Below are positions 11,897-21,695 of a DNA stretch of 64,000 nt, one piece after another. The DNA is from Oryzias latipes (Eukaryota; Chordata; Actinopteri; Beloniformes; Adrianichthyidae), in the NCBI RefSeq assembly GCF_002234675.1, contig NC_019873.2, forward strand, positions 7,651,158 through 7,715,157, given 5' to 3'. Positions within the stretch are counted from its first letter, which is position 1. The number at the start of each line of letters is the position of its first letter. The notes under the pieces are model-generated. The model made no database searches, had not been told where the DNA came from, and saw only the letters and a list, made by a program, of their open reading frames with translations. The translations under genes and the position numbers were made by a program.

Positions 11897-13265
11897 ACAT
11901 TTGCATGGAAGGTGGGACCTAGGACCATCTGTCCCCTACCCCTTCCCTGGTGGGGGATACGGGGTCCTTGGCAAAGGCGGCCGTGTCCCCTGGGTGCCGG
12001 TTTCCTGGGCCCGGCGGTGCTCACTCTACACGGGGGGGGGGGGGGTTCACATTACACCTGAGCCGGGGGTGTCCGTGTCCCTGGGGGGTGGGTTTGGGTC
12101 TTGCCCCTGGGTGCTGGGCCCCGCCAAGTCTCCAACTGTGGACGAGCCTGGTCGGGCCAAGTTAACAACACCCCTGGTGGGCCCCCTTTCTCCCCGGGGC
12201 GCTCCCCTCCTGGGCAGGGGCGGTTGGCCCCTGCCTTGCTCCTCCCTAGACCAACCGTGGGCCGGGTGGGTGGCTGCCTGGAGTGTGGGGTGGGTTCCCT
12301 TGGGGGGTCCTGGCTCGTACCTGGGGTTGGGGCAGGGGGATGCCCGGAACTCCTGGGGGGTGGTGGGCTGCTCGTCTGGGGCTGTGGGCGCCCTTCTCGG
12401 GTGGGGCCCTGCGTTGGGCTCTCCCGGAGCGGCGGGGGGCTTTCCCTCCTGGTTGTGCTGGGGTGGCGCTCCCTTTCCCTCCATGCCTCCCTGCTCTCTG
12501 GCTCTGGGGGCCTCGCGGCGGTCCTGCTGGCCCTGGCCTGGGTGGCGGGCTGGGTCGCCCGGGGGGCGGTGGTTCCCTGCCTGCTGCCGTGTGGCGTTGG
12601 GGGTTCCGGCTGCCGCTGCTGGTGCGGCGGGGGTCTTGGTGTGGGGATGGCTGGGCACTCTCCTTCCTTCTTTTCACATTCCACCGTCCATTTTAGAAAA
12701 ACATAAACACTCACCTGAGCACAGGTGTTAGCTCACCTTTGCACTAACAGTTTGCATGATTGAATGACTGAAATATTTCACACTAGTTGGTTTAAAGGCA
12801 TAAGTATGCGTGTGTGAACACTATCTGTTTTGTGTACATGTTGACATGTGGACTTTTTTTTTCTTTCAGCCAGCAGGTGTGTTGATAACATTTGAGTGTG
12901 TGTGGACAGGCCCCGCCCTTTTTGTACTACATTTGAACCTTACCGTAATGATAAACAACCAGTAAACTTGTTGCTTTATGCTGCTTCATGGTCTTATCCC
13001 CCCCCCCCCCCCCCCTCTAACATCCCTCTCTCTTCTTCCCTTCTTTCCTTTTCCGTCCGGTCCAACACTAAAGATTTCCAAACATGATTGAAATTAAAAA
13101 AGTTTGGCCTTAATTACAAAAGGGGTTTATTCAGACATACCTTTGGTTTGTCTGAAGATTAATAACCCCTCTTGTTAAAGTAAAATATGTCCAACACAAG
13201 AGGCCGTCAGCTCTCATCTGCCTGCCCAGCTGTTGGACAGGACAAGTTAAAAAATATAAATAAAT
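11881..13265 (+). mobile_element. L1/Tx1-like LINE 3' UTR, second part, and 3' terminus
   Basis: Continuation of the 3' UTR interrupted at 8413. The reverse complement is found at 15993-17290, and related pieces at 45018-46399 and 58648-58795. The GC-rich part (11930-12650) gives way to a 3' terminal zone with a C-run near 13000 and two potential hairpins at 13118-13240. It ends in an A/T-rich tail of AAAT repeats at 13250-13268. With part one this makes a 3' UTR of about 2.6 kb. Confidence 0.8.
13118..13240 (+). other. Paired hairpins at the 3' end of the L1/Tx1-like LINE
   Basis: Hairpin 1 pairs AAAAGGGGTTTAT-like and ATAACCCCTCTT-like arms (13118-13130 with 13161-13173) and has an inner TCAGACA/TGTCTGA stem. 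Hairpin 2 pairs GTCCAAC (13189-13195) with GTTGGAC (13232-13238). Both recur in the copies at 46253-46375 and 58648-58770; hairpin 1 also recurs in the copy at 15993-16055. In stringent LINEs a 3' hairpin is what the RT recognises. That role is inferred here. Confidence 0.6.
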
Positions 13266-14203
13266 AAATAATAAAATACGAGCCCTCGCGGACCCTGAGG
13301 TCCTCTGGCACTGGCCTCTTGGTTGTCCCTATGGTGAGGACCAAGACACACGGTGAGGCTTCGTTCTGCCATTAAGGTCCTTGCTTGTGAAACTGCCTGC
13401 CAGAGAACCTCAGGGCCGCAGAGACTATTGAGGTTTTTAAGAAGAGGCTCAAGACCCACCTTTTTAGTCTGGCCTTTACATGACTTTGATAATTTTTTTA
13501 TGTCTTTTATTATTTATCTATTTATTAATTAATTCATTTATTTACGTATTTATTCATTTATTTGTAAAGACTATTATCACCTCTGTTTTTAATATGCTAT
13601 TCTTTTTATTGTTATTTTACCAATGATACTTAGGTTATGTTTTAATCAGTTTATGTATTTTATTTTTAATAACTAACATTGTTATATTTTATTTTATTTT
13701 TTATCTTTTTCTATTTTTATTGTTATTTTATGATAAATTTTATTCTGATGTTTTTTACTCCAGTGTTCCCTCTTGGGGATCCATTGTTCTGGGGCACCAC
13801 CATCTTAACCTGTAGGGGGTGCTGTTGCTGCGGTGCCCGTTGTTGTTGGGCATGCTGGGGTCCCGCTCGGTGGTCTAATAGCCATGGAGTGGGCCCTGGG
13901 CTGCTCTATGTTGGGCAGGCACTGTGGTAATGACCCCTGTGGTCTGGCTGGGCCTTGGAATAAATGGATCCACATGATATTGTTTCCTCACAGCAGTACC
14001 AAGCCAGACCTTCTTTAAGCTGCATTTCTTTGTTTCTGTTCAGGGTTCTACTGGGGTAACTGGGTGGGGGGGTTGGGGTGGGGTGGTGAGGGAGGGGTCC
14101 CATCTTTATGTGATTGTTCTTTGTTTTCTGTTTTTAACTATTTTTATTTTTTTATGACTGTTTTATCTGCTTTATGTTAAGCGCTTTTTGTTTTTAACTG
14201 AAA
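13266..14203 (+). mobile_element. L2-like LINE 3' fragment (unit A copy)
   Basis: Almost identical to 29160-30110. It encodes the RT C-terminus (YEPSRTLRSS-like, then a broken LxNGLPENLR) followed by a long AT-rich 3' UTR. It starts abruptly at the A-rich end of the L1 3' terminus and lacks the last ~60 bases found in the unit B copy, joining directly to the foldback repeat. It therefore marks the left edge of duplication unit A. It is non-coding now. Confidence 0.75.
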
Positions 14204-15992
14204 ACATGTGTTGGAAGATCGACTCGAGGCTAAGCGCTGCAACTTCCAGCAGATGACAGTGAAAAGCTGTCCTCCTCCCTCCTTACCGGGACGCAGCGCC
14301 GGCGAGTTACGCCACACTTTGGGACTGCAGGACTTAAAATTGGCCTGAGGTGTCTGCTTTCACTGTTCTTTGGAGCCGCACGGCAAAGAGACGGACTCGG
14401 ATGATGAGGAAAGGGAAGCTGGCGTGTTTGATAGAAATGTAGCCCAGCTGTTTCAGATACAAAAGATGAGGACTTTGATAGATTTTAAATGCTGATTGAT
14501 GACTGAAAAAATAAATCACAACCAACTCAGTTTTGCGCTCGCTGGCTTTTTAAAACACACACCAGCATGCACGTTTCACCGGATTGTGTGTTGACGTTAA
14601 ATACAGAAAAAACACTCAAAACTAAAACGGCGCCGTTTAATCCAGTGCTGTTGTGTTTTAAGGGAGGAGTGTGTTATTGGAAATAACATGGCTTTAATTG
14701 TGTGTTTGTGTGTGTGTCTGGCAGGTCAGTGTGTGATGTGGCTCTTTGACTATCACAGTTAGAAATGTCGGCTCTTTGTGTCAAACTTGTTCGCCCCCCG
14801 TTAGAGGCATTCATAGAAAACAGCGGATGTAACGTGGATTAAAACATTGACCAACGACCCAAAACCAAAAAAGAAAGAAAGTGCAGCAGGTTTTTTAGTG
14901 TTGTAAGTTTTTCTCATGTGAAATTCACTGAATTTGTTACCGTTTTAATGCTTTTAATCCACGTTACAGCCGCTGTTCCTTTTCTATTAAAGCCCCAAAA
15001 TGAAAGTCCCGCCCCGCAGCTTGACATGCAAATTTTAGCCAATCAGCCAGAAAGGTTCCTGCCCCTAAGTGACAAACACACCCCTGAACACCGACCCCCA
15101 AGTGACAAACACACCCCTGAACACCGACCCCCAAGTGACAAAAACGCCCCCTTAACACTGTGCGTAAATCCAGGTGAGGGCGCAAAAGAGAATTGACCAA
15201 ACAAGATCACTGCTCAGTTAGGATTTCAGGTGTTCAGTTGTAAAATACAGGGTCGCTTAGTTAGAATTGCGCCAGCATGGTTTTAAGGTTCACTCACTCA
15301 GTTTCTAAATACGCCCGCTCAGTTTTCTTTACGCCCTTTCAATTTTTGGCAGTCATGTAATCCCATAAAAATTTATAGCACAAAAAAACCAGATGCACTT
15401 TCTTACCTTGGTTTTGGTTTGTTGGTTAAGGTTTTAATCCACGTTACATCCGCCGTTTTTTTTCTATTAAAGCCTCTAACACAAACAGTGGCGGCGAACA
15501 AGTTTGACACAAAGAGCCGCAATTTCTAACTGTGACAGTCAAAGAGCCACACCAAACACTGACCTGCCAGACACACACACAAACACGCAATTAAAGCCAT
15601 ATTATATCCAATAAAACACTCCTCTCCTTACAATACAACAGCACTGAATTAAAGAGCGCAGTTTCAGTTATGGGTGTTTTTTTTCAGTATTTAAGGTTAA
15701 AACATACCGGTAAAACATTTATGCTAGTGTGTTTTTAAAAAGGCAGCGCGCGCAAAAATGAGTTGGTTGTGATTTATTTTTTCAGTCATCAATCTGCATC
15801 CAAAAATTAATTGAAGTCCTCATCTTCTGTATATGAAATGAACAGCTGGGCTAAATTTCTATCAAACACGCCAGGTTCCCTTTTGTCATTGTCAGAGTCT
15901 GTCTCATTGCCGTGCGGCTCCAAAGCTCAAAGAACAGTGCAAGCAGACATGTCAACCCAAGCTTAAGTCCTACTGTCCAAAAGTGTGGCGTA
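14204..15992. repeat. Foldback repeat with long inverted arms (unit A copy)
   Basis: Left arm about 14204-14900 and right arm about 15385-15992 are imperfect reverse complements. For example, the stretch ending TCACAACCAACTCA at 14515-14528 is mirrored by GAGTTGGTTGTGATT at 15770. The two arms enclose a centre of ~480 bases. The same structure lies at 30158-31965. Pieces of the centre occur inverted at 26620-27130 and 36140-36270. No intact transposase is present. The right arm is cut at 15992 by an inverted L1 3' UTR and resumes at about 17630. Confidence 0.7.
15067..15150. repeat. 33-bp minisatellite inside the foldback centre
   Basis: Two full units (15067-15099 and 15100-15132) and a third partial one, each starting AAGTGACAAA and ending in a C-run. 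The unit B copy (31048-31095) has one unit fewer, and the inverted relatives at 26660-26700 and 27010-27070 have one to two. The 92-codon open frame here is a by-product of the repeat. Confidence 0.75.
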
Positions 15993-17620
15993 AGGGGTTA
16001 TGAATCTTCAGACAGACCAGAAGTATGTCTGAATAAACCCCTTTTGTAATCGAGGCCAAACTTTATTCATTTTAATCATATTTGAAATTCTTTTGTGTTG
16101 GACCGGGAAAGGAGGGAAGAAGAGAGAGGGATGTTAGAGAGGGGGGATAGGAGGGTGATCATAGGAAGGGGGGGGGGGGTGGTAAAACCACGAAGGAGCA
16201 TAAAGCAACAAGCTAAAGGATGTTTTTCATTACGGTGAGGTTCAGATGTAATACAAATCTCAAAGGGCGGGGCCTGTCCACACACACACTTAAGTGTTAT
16301 AAACACACCTGCTAGCTGCAAAAATGTCCACATGTCAACATGTACACAATACAGATAGTGTTCACACACGCATACCTATGCCTTCAAACCAACTAGTGTG
16401 AAATATTTCATTCAATCATGAAAAAACAATGCAAAGGTGAGCTAACACCTGTGCTTAAGGGAGTGTTTATGTTCTTCTAAAATGGATAGTGGAATGTGAA
16501 AAAAAGGAGGGAGAGTGCCCAGCCACCCCCACACCAAGACCCCCGCCGTAGCAGCCGCGGCAGCCAGAACCCCCAAAGCCACATGGCAGCAGGCAGAGAA
16601 CAACCGCCCCCCGGGCGCTCACATCCACCACCCAAGCCAGGGCCAGCAGGACCGCCTCGAGGCCCCCAGAGCCAGAGAGCAGGGAGGCATGGGGGGAAAG
16701 AGAGTGCTGCCCCAGCCCAACCAGGAGAGCAGCCCCCCCGCAGCGCCAGGAGGGCCCAAAGCCGGGCCCCACCCGAGAAGGGTGTCCACAGCCCCAGACG
16801 AGCACCTCATCACCACCCAGGAGTTCTGGGCATCCCCCCGCCCCAACCCCAGGTACGAGCCATGACCCCCAAGGGAGACCCGCTCCGCGCTCAGCCACGG
16901 TTGGTCCAGAAAGGAGCACAGCAGGGGCCAGCCGCCCCCGCCCAGGAGGGGGGCACCCCAGGGAAAAGGGGGGCCACGAGGGATGTTGTAAACATGGCCC
17001 AACCAGGTTCGGCCGCAGTAGGAAATTTGGCGAGGCCCAGCACCCGGGGGCAAGGACCAGAACCCACTCCTCAGGGATAGGACACCCCCGGCTCAGGTGT
17101 GATGTGATCCCCGGCTTCTGGCCCTGCCAGAAAGCTCAGGGATCCCTCTCCCTATGTGGAGAGAGGCCCGCCGGGCCCAGGAAACCAGCACCCAGGGGAC
17201 ACTGCCGCCGTTGCCAAGGGTCCAGTACCCCATACCAGGGATGGGGTAGGGGACAGATGTTCCAAGGTCCCACCTTCCTTGGGAAATGTGTGTGTGTTTA
17301 TGCATGTGTGTATATGTTTGAATGTATATTTTGAGGGGTGAATGGTGTGTGTACCAAGGGGGTGCTGTTAAAATTGCCGGGTAGGGCTCTGAGCGGACAT
17401 CTCCTGATCACTCACAGTGATGTCCAAGCACCCCCCCTACCAAGGGCCTACATGTCTAAGGTGCAAATAAAACCGAGACAGGGGGGGCACACTCCATGCG
17501 TCAACCATGGGAGGGGGACCACTGCCAAGTAGCCCCCCCCCCCCCCCCCCCCCAAGGTGCATCGCAGGCTAAACCCATCCTATTATGAGATTATATGAGA
17601 AAGGGGGTAAGTTGGGGACG
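15993..17620 (-). mobile_element. L1/Tx1-like LINE 3' UTR fragment, inverted
   Basis: Reverse complement of 7985-8412 joined to 11881-13175, with no L2 between them. It keeps hairpin 1 but ends at 15993 before hairpin 2 and any A-rich tail, so it is truncated at both ends. The unit B copy of the host foldback reads straight through this point (about 31910-31970) and carries ~50 bases that are missing here. The insertion thus came with a small deletion and follows the A/B duplication, unless it was lost from B. Gly/Pro-rich frames within it are not genes. Confidence 0.8.
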
Positions 17621-17861
17621 ACATTTCATTGTAGCTTTTCATTGTAATTTGCTGGAAGTTGCTGCGCTCAAGTCGATCTTCCAACACACGCAACCTCGCC
17701 TTGTTTCTGCGGAAACTCAGCTGCTGCTGCGTCCTCTTGTCTTGTTGGAGTTTGTTATCCAGCGTCCTCACTTGCAAACCATGGATTCATTTTTTTGAAT
17801 TCTTTGGCAGCTGCAGTTCGATTAAGTTAGAAAGATCTTCGCAGATTCAGACTTCCTGCTT
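17621..17861. repeat. Foldback repeat, continuation (unit A)
   Basis: Matches 31965-32190 in the same orientation and 28027-28142 in reverse. On the minus strand it contains a KTQQQLSFRRNKARLRVLEDR-like stretch resembling the N-terminal region of brinker/CENP-B-type transposases, so the foldback family probably captured transposase sequence. The frame is broken. Confidence 0.55.
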
Positions 17862-20443
17862 CAAAGTCAAAGTCAAAGTCGGCTTTATTGTCAAATGTAC
17901 TGCATCCATAAAGACATACAGCACAGATGAAATTGCTTTCCTCTCACCCCACAGTGCAAGCAGCATATAAAATAATAAATAAACGACTTAAAAATAGATA
18001 AAAAGAGAGCAATAATAAGAAGAATAACAGTAGTCTAAACAGTGCAGAAAGCAATGAGATGGTTAAAGTGGCAGTTTAAAGTGACAACAGTGCTGAGAAC
18101 AGTAAGTGGATGAGTTAGTGATGGCAGTCTTTGGTGAAAGTGGTGATCTGAACTGTTGTGAAAGTTTTCAGTGTGGGCTTGTAGGACGGAGTGGAGGGGC
18201 CAGAGGGGGAGGGCAGGGAGGGAGTTGAGTGTCCTTATTGCCTGATGGAGGAAACTGTCTTTTAGTCTGCTGGTTCTGGCCTGCAGACTTTGCAGCCTCC
18301 TCCCTGATGGCAGCAGGTTGAAGTGTCTCTGGGATGGGTGTGAGGGGTCCCTTGCAATCCTGATGGCTTTGCGGGTGAGGCGGGAGCGGTAAATGTCCGA
18401 GAGGCCAGTAAGAGGGACACCAACGATCTTCTCAGCTGTTCTCACAATGTGCTGCGGAGTCTTCCGGCAGGACGCGTTGCAGGCTCCGTACCACACGGTG
18501 ATGCAGCTGGTCAGGATGCTCTCGATGGCCCCCCTGTAGAAGGTCTGCATGATGGGGGGAGGAGCTCTGGCCCTCTTCAGTTTGCGGAGGAAGTACAGGC
18601 GTTGTTGGGCTTTCTTGGCGAGTGATGCAGTGTTTTGGTTCCAAGACAGGTCGTCGGAGATGTGCACCCCAGGAACTTGGTGCAGCTCACCCTTTCCACA
18701 GCAGCACCATTGACGATCAGTGGAGCGTGCTGGGTGGGAGTTCTCCGGAAGTCCACAACCATCTCCTTTGTCTTCTCCACATTCAGGTGGAGATTATTGT
18801 CTTTGCACCACATAGCCAGCCTGTTCACCTCACTCCTGTAGGGGGTCTCATCGTTGTTGTTGATGAGACCCACCACTGTTGTGTCATCCGCAAACTTGAT
18901 AAAGAGGTTGGAGCTTGATGTTGGGGTGCAGTCGTGGGTCAGCAGAGTGAAGAGAAGGGGGCTCAGCACACATCCTTGGGGGACCCCTGTGTTAATTGTA
19001 ATGGTGCTGGAGGTGTTGTTGCCGACACGAACTGCCTGTGGTCTCCCTGTCAGAAAGTCCAGAAGCCAGTTACACAGGGAGGTGTTGAGTCCTAGCTGGT
19101 CTAGCTTGTGGATGAGCTGCTGGGGGATGACTGTATTGAAGGCGGAGCTGAAGTCAATGAATAGCATTCTGACATGAGAGTCTTTTGTTTCCAGGTGAGT
19201 GAGGGCTGTTGAGATGGCATCATCGGTCGAACGGTTTGACCGATATGCAAACTGGTAGGGGTCCAGAGTGGGGGGGAGGGTAGACTTGATGTGCTGCATG
19301 ACCAGCCGCTCAAAGCACTTCATGAGAATGGGGCTGAGAGCGATCGGGCGGTAGTCATTGTAGCAGGAGGGAGAGGACTTCTTTGGGACCGGGATGATGG
19401 TGGTGGCTTTGAAGCATGAGGGGACAACACCCTGGCTCAGTGAGAGGTTGAAGATGTCTGTGATGACATCTGTCAGCTCATCAGCACAGTTCCTCAGGAC
19501 ACAGCCAGGAATGTTGTCAGGTCCTGGGGCTCTCTGTGGCTTAATCCTTCCCAGTGAGCGCCTCACGTTGTCACGTGATAGCATCAGCACTAGGTCACTG
19601 GGAGGGGGAGGAGTCTTCTGTGCCGGGATGCTCTTGTCTGCCTCGAAGCGGGCAAAGAAGGTGTTTAGCTGGTCCAGCAGAGGGGTTGAGTAGTCGCAGG
19701 CCTGTGGGGCGGGCTTGTAATCCGTGATGGTCTGGATGCCCCGCCACAGGTTCCTGGTGTCACCACTGTCGCTGAATCGGTCAGCCACCTTCCTGGAGTG
19801 CTCCCTCTTGGCCACCCTGATGCCTCGTGACAGGTTGGCCCTGGCTGTTCTCAGACCAGCTTCATTCCCAGCTCTGAAGGCAGCGTTCCGTTCCCTCCAG
19901 AGTCTGTGGACGTCTCCTGTCAGCCATGGCTTTTGGTTGGCTCGAAGGGTTTTTGGTGACTGTGACATCGTCCATGCACTTCCTCATGTAGGATGTGACA
20001 GTCTCTGTGTACTCCTGGAGATCAGTGATGTCATTATAGGTGGCTGCTTGTTTGAATATACTCCAGTCAGTGGTGGCAAAGCAGTCCTGTAGAGCCTCAG
20101 TAGATCCTCAGGCTTTGACCTTTGGCCTGTATGCTGGCATTAGCATGACAGTGGTGTGGTCTGAGGCGCCCAGGTGGGGGAGGGGAAGGGCTTTGTAGGC
20201 TCCTTTGTGTGCGGTGTAAACATTGTCCAAGATGTTTTTACCTCTTGTGGGGAAGTTGATATGTCCATGGAGTTGTGGAAGCACGCTCTTGGGGTTTGCA
20301 TGGTTGAAGTCCCCGGCCAGGATGAGGAAGGCATCAGGGTGTGCTGTCTGCTGCTCACTGATGTGCTTGTGTAGTTCATAGAGAGCCTCACTCCTGTTGG
20401 TGGTGGAGCTGGGAGGGATGTATGCTGCTACCAGCAGTATGGA
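17862..20443 (-). mobile_element. Rex1-like LINE, 5'-truncated
   Basis: A minus-strand LINE whose 3' end is a GACTTT-type hexamer repeat (plus strand AGTCAA repeats at 17863-17880), typical of Rex1-group elements. It interrupts unit A: the matching place in unit B (about 32190) is uninterrupted. The 5' end stops inside the endonuclease at about 20443, as expected for incomplete reverse transcription. No clear target site duplication. Confidence 0.82.
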
Positions 20444-20485
20444 GCTCTTCTGATAAACGTTCAAATGTGTCAGCAACTGTCCCAA
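18035..20485 (-). pseudogene. Rex1-like LINE ORF2, endonuclease remnant + RT, frameshifted
   Basis: Three pieces in order on the minus strand. (1) 20485-20108, the C-terminal endonuclease with AGDFNHANPK and ASDHT. (2) 19968-18577, the [70 protein letters not shown] and a [11 protein letters not shown] thumb motif. (3) 18667-18035, the C-terminal domain with [10 protein letters not shown] and SGRRLQSLQ. Frame breaks lie near 20105 and near 18667, the latter within a G-run next to KFLG. Motif order and the FADD variant of the catalytic box fit the Rex1/Babar group. The 5' third is absent. Confidence 0.85.
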
Positions 20486-21695
20486 TTATTTTGCATTAAC
20501 ACAGAGAGTGTATTGTTTTCCCTTTCGGCTTTTCCAATCAGGGGTCGCCACAGCGAACGAGTCGCATGGTAAACTTGGCAATGTTTTACGCCGGATGCCC
20601 TTCCTGACGCAACCCTCTCAAAGCAACTGGGCTTGGGACCGGCACTGAAGTAGAGAAGGGAACAGGGAGCAGCCCGGAGTCGAACCCTGGTTTCACGGAC
20701 GGAAGGCGCCGCAAACCAGTTCGAGCTAAACCGGCTCAGAGAGTGTATTATAAATGCATTTCTAAAGAAAAAAGTTCTTTTTTTTGTGCCTTTTTATCAG
20801 AATTGTTCGCTTCCAGCTGTGAATGCAGACATGCAGCGAGCCGGCTGCCAAGGGACCGTAGTGCAAACTCTGTGAAACACCATTCTTTCCTCAAAAACAG
20901 TTCGATCACCCTGTCCTGTAGATTATCGTCCTTCAGTTCCGTCAAGAAGTCCTTTTCTATTGCTGAGAGCCGAGTCTGTCCAGTTGTGTTTCTGCGTAGG
21001 TTTAATTCGCTTTAGAGCCAAAAATGTCCGCTCGACAGACGCGGTGGACACGGGGATGGTCACTGCCAAACAGTCAAATCTGTACACCTGCTCACAATCT
21101 CACTCAGGTTTTTCTGATGAAAGAAGTCAAAGATATCATTGGGAGATTTTCCCTGCAAAATCCTCCATGGAGTACATTCCTGTCAGCTCTGTTTTTTACT
21201 GAGACGGATTTAAAAAGTGTTTCGTGGCTGATCCAGATAATCAGCAGATAAAGGAGGTTACTGAAAAACTAGCAATGATGGGGCAGGAATCCAAACATAC
21301 CAACACATTATTACTGGTGCAACAAAAATGGCGAGCAAAACGGAGCTATCCAGCCGTTCAGTTTTGAGCTAGATGCCAGCAAAAATAAGGAAGACACACA
21401 CATTTGTAGTCATCTACAAGTGGATGCATTGGAATATAGTATAGGCAGGGAGCTTGAGGCCCGCCAACAGTAGCACCTACGTCACAGCTACAAGCTTTTT
21501 CAAACTGCATTTTTCGTCTACTCCTGATTCACAACAATTTTGATTAAGAAATACTCAGAAATGTAATTTGCTTTAAACATGTCCTCCGTTATCAGAAGAA
21601 TTTTGCAAGGATATGTTTAAAAATTTTTAAAAAAGATATACATTGGACATAACGTAAATGATAATTACGTAAAACCCAAAATACGTATTCCAAAA
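20444..21695. repeat. Unit A duplicated repeat block (matches 32190-33170)
   Basis: Outside the SINE at 20515-20736 this is near-identical to unit B 32190-33170. It continues the foldback arm; part also recurs inverted at 27770-28030. From 21270 to 21640 it carries a copy of the dispersed TTAAAGACC-family repeat, in reverse orientation to 47500-47790. The frames of 60-90 codons are shared by both copies but show no recognisable domain. Confidence 0.65.
20515..20736 (-). mobile_element. tRNA-derived SINE with 13-bp target site duplication
   Basis: The minus-strand head has an A-box-like TAGCTCGAACTGG and a perfect B box GGTTCGACTCC. The body carries the teleost tail with CTTCCTGACGC and GGGGTCGCCACAGCG (plus strand), shared with RTE-type LINEs. 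It is flanked by CAGAGAGTGTATT at 20502-20514 and 20737-20749. Unit B lacks it (near 32265), so it inserted after the duplication. Confidence 0.88.

Noticed and set aside
15067..15150. CRISPR-like direct repeats
   Set aside because: Units are contiguous without spacers, and the context is a eukaryotic repeat.
14918..15196. 92-codon frame with a leader-like N-terminus and repeated DKHTPEHRPPS
   Set aside because: The repeats are the 33-bp minisatellite. The frame is not kept in unit B at the same length, and it sits inside a foldback repeat.
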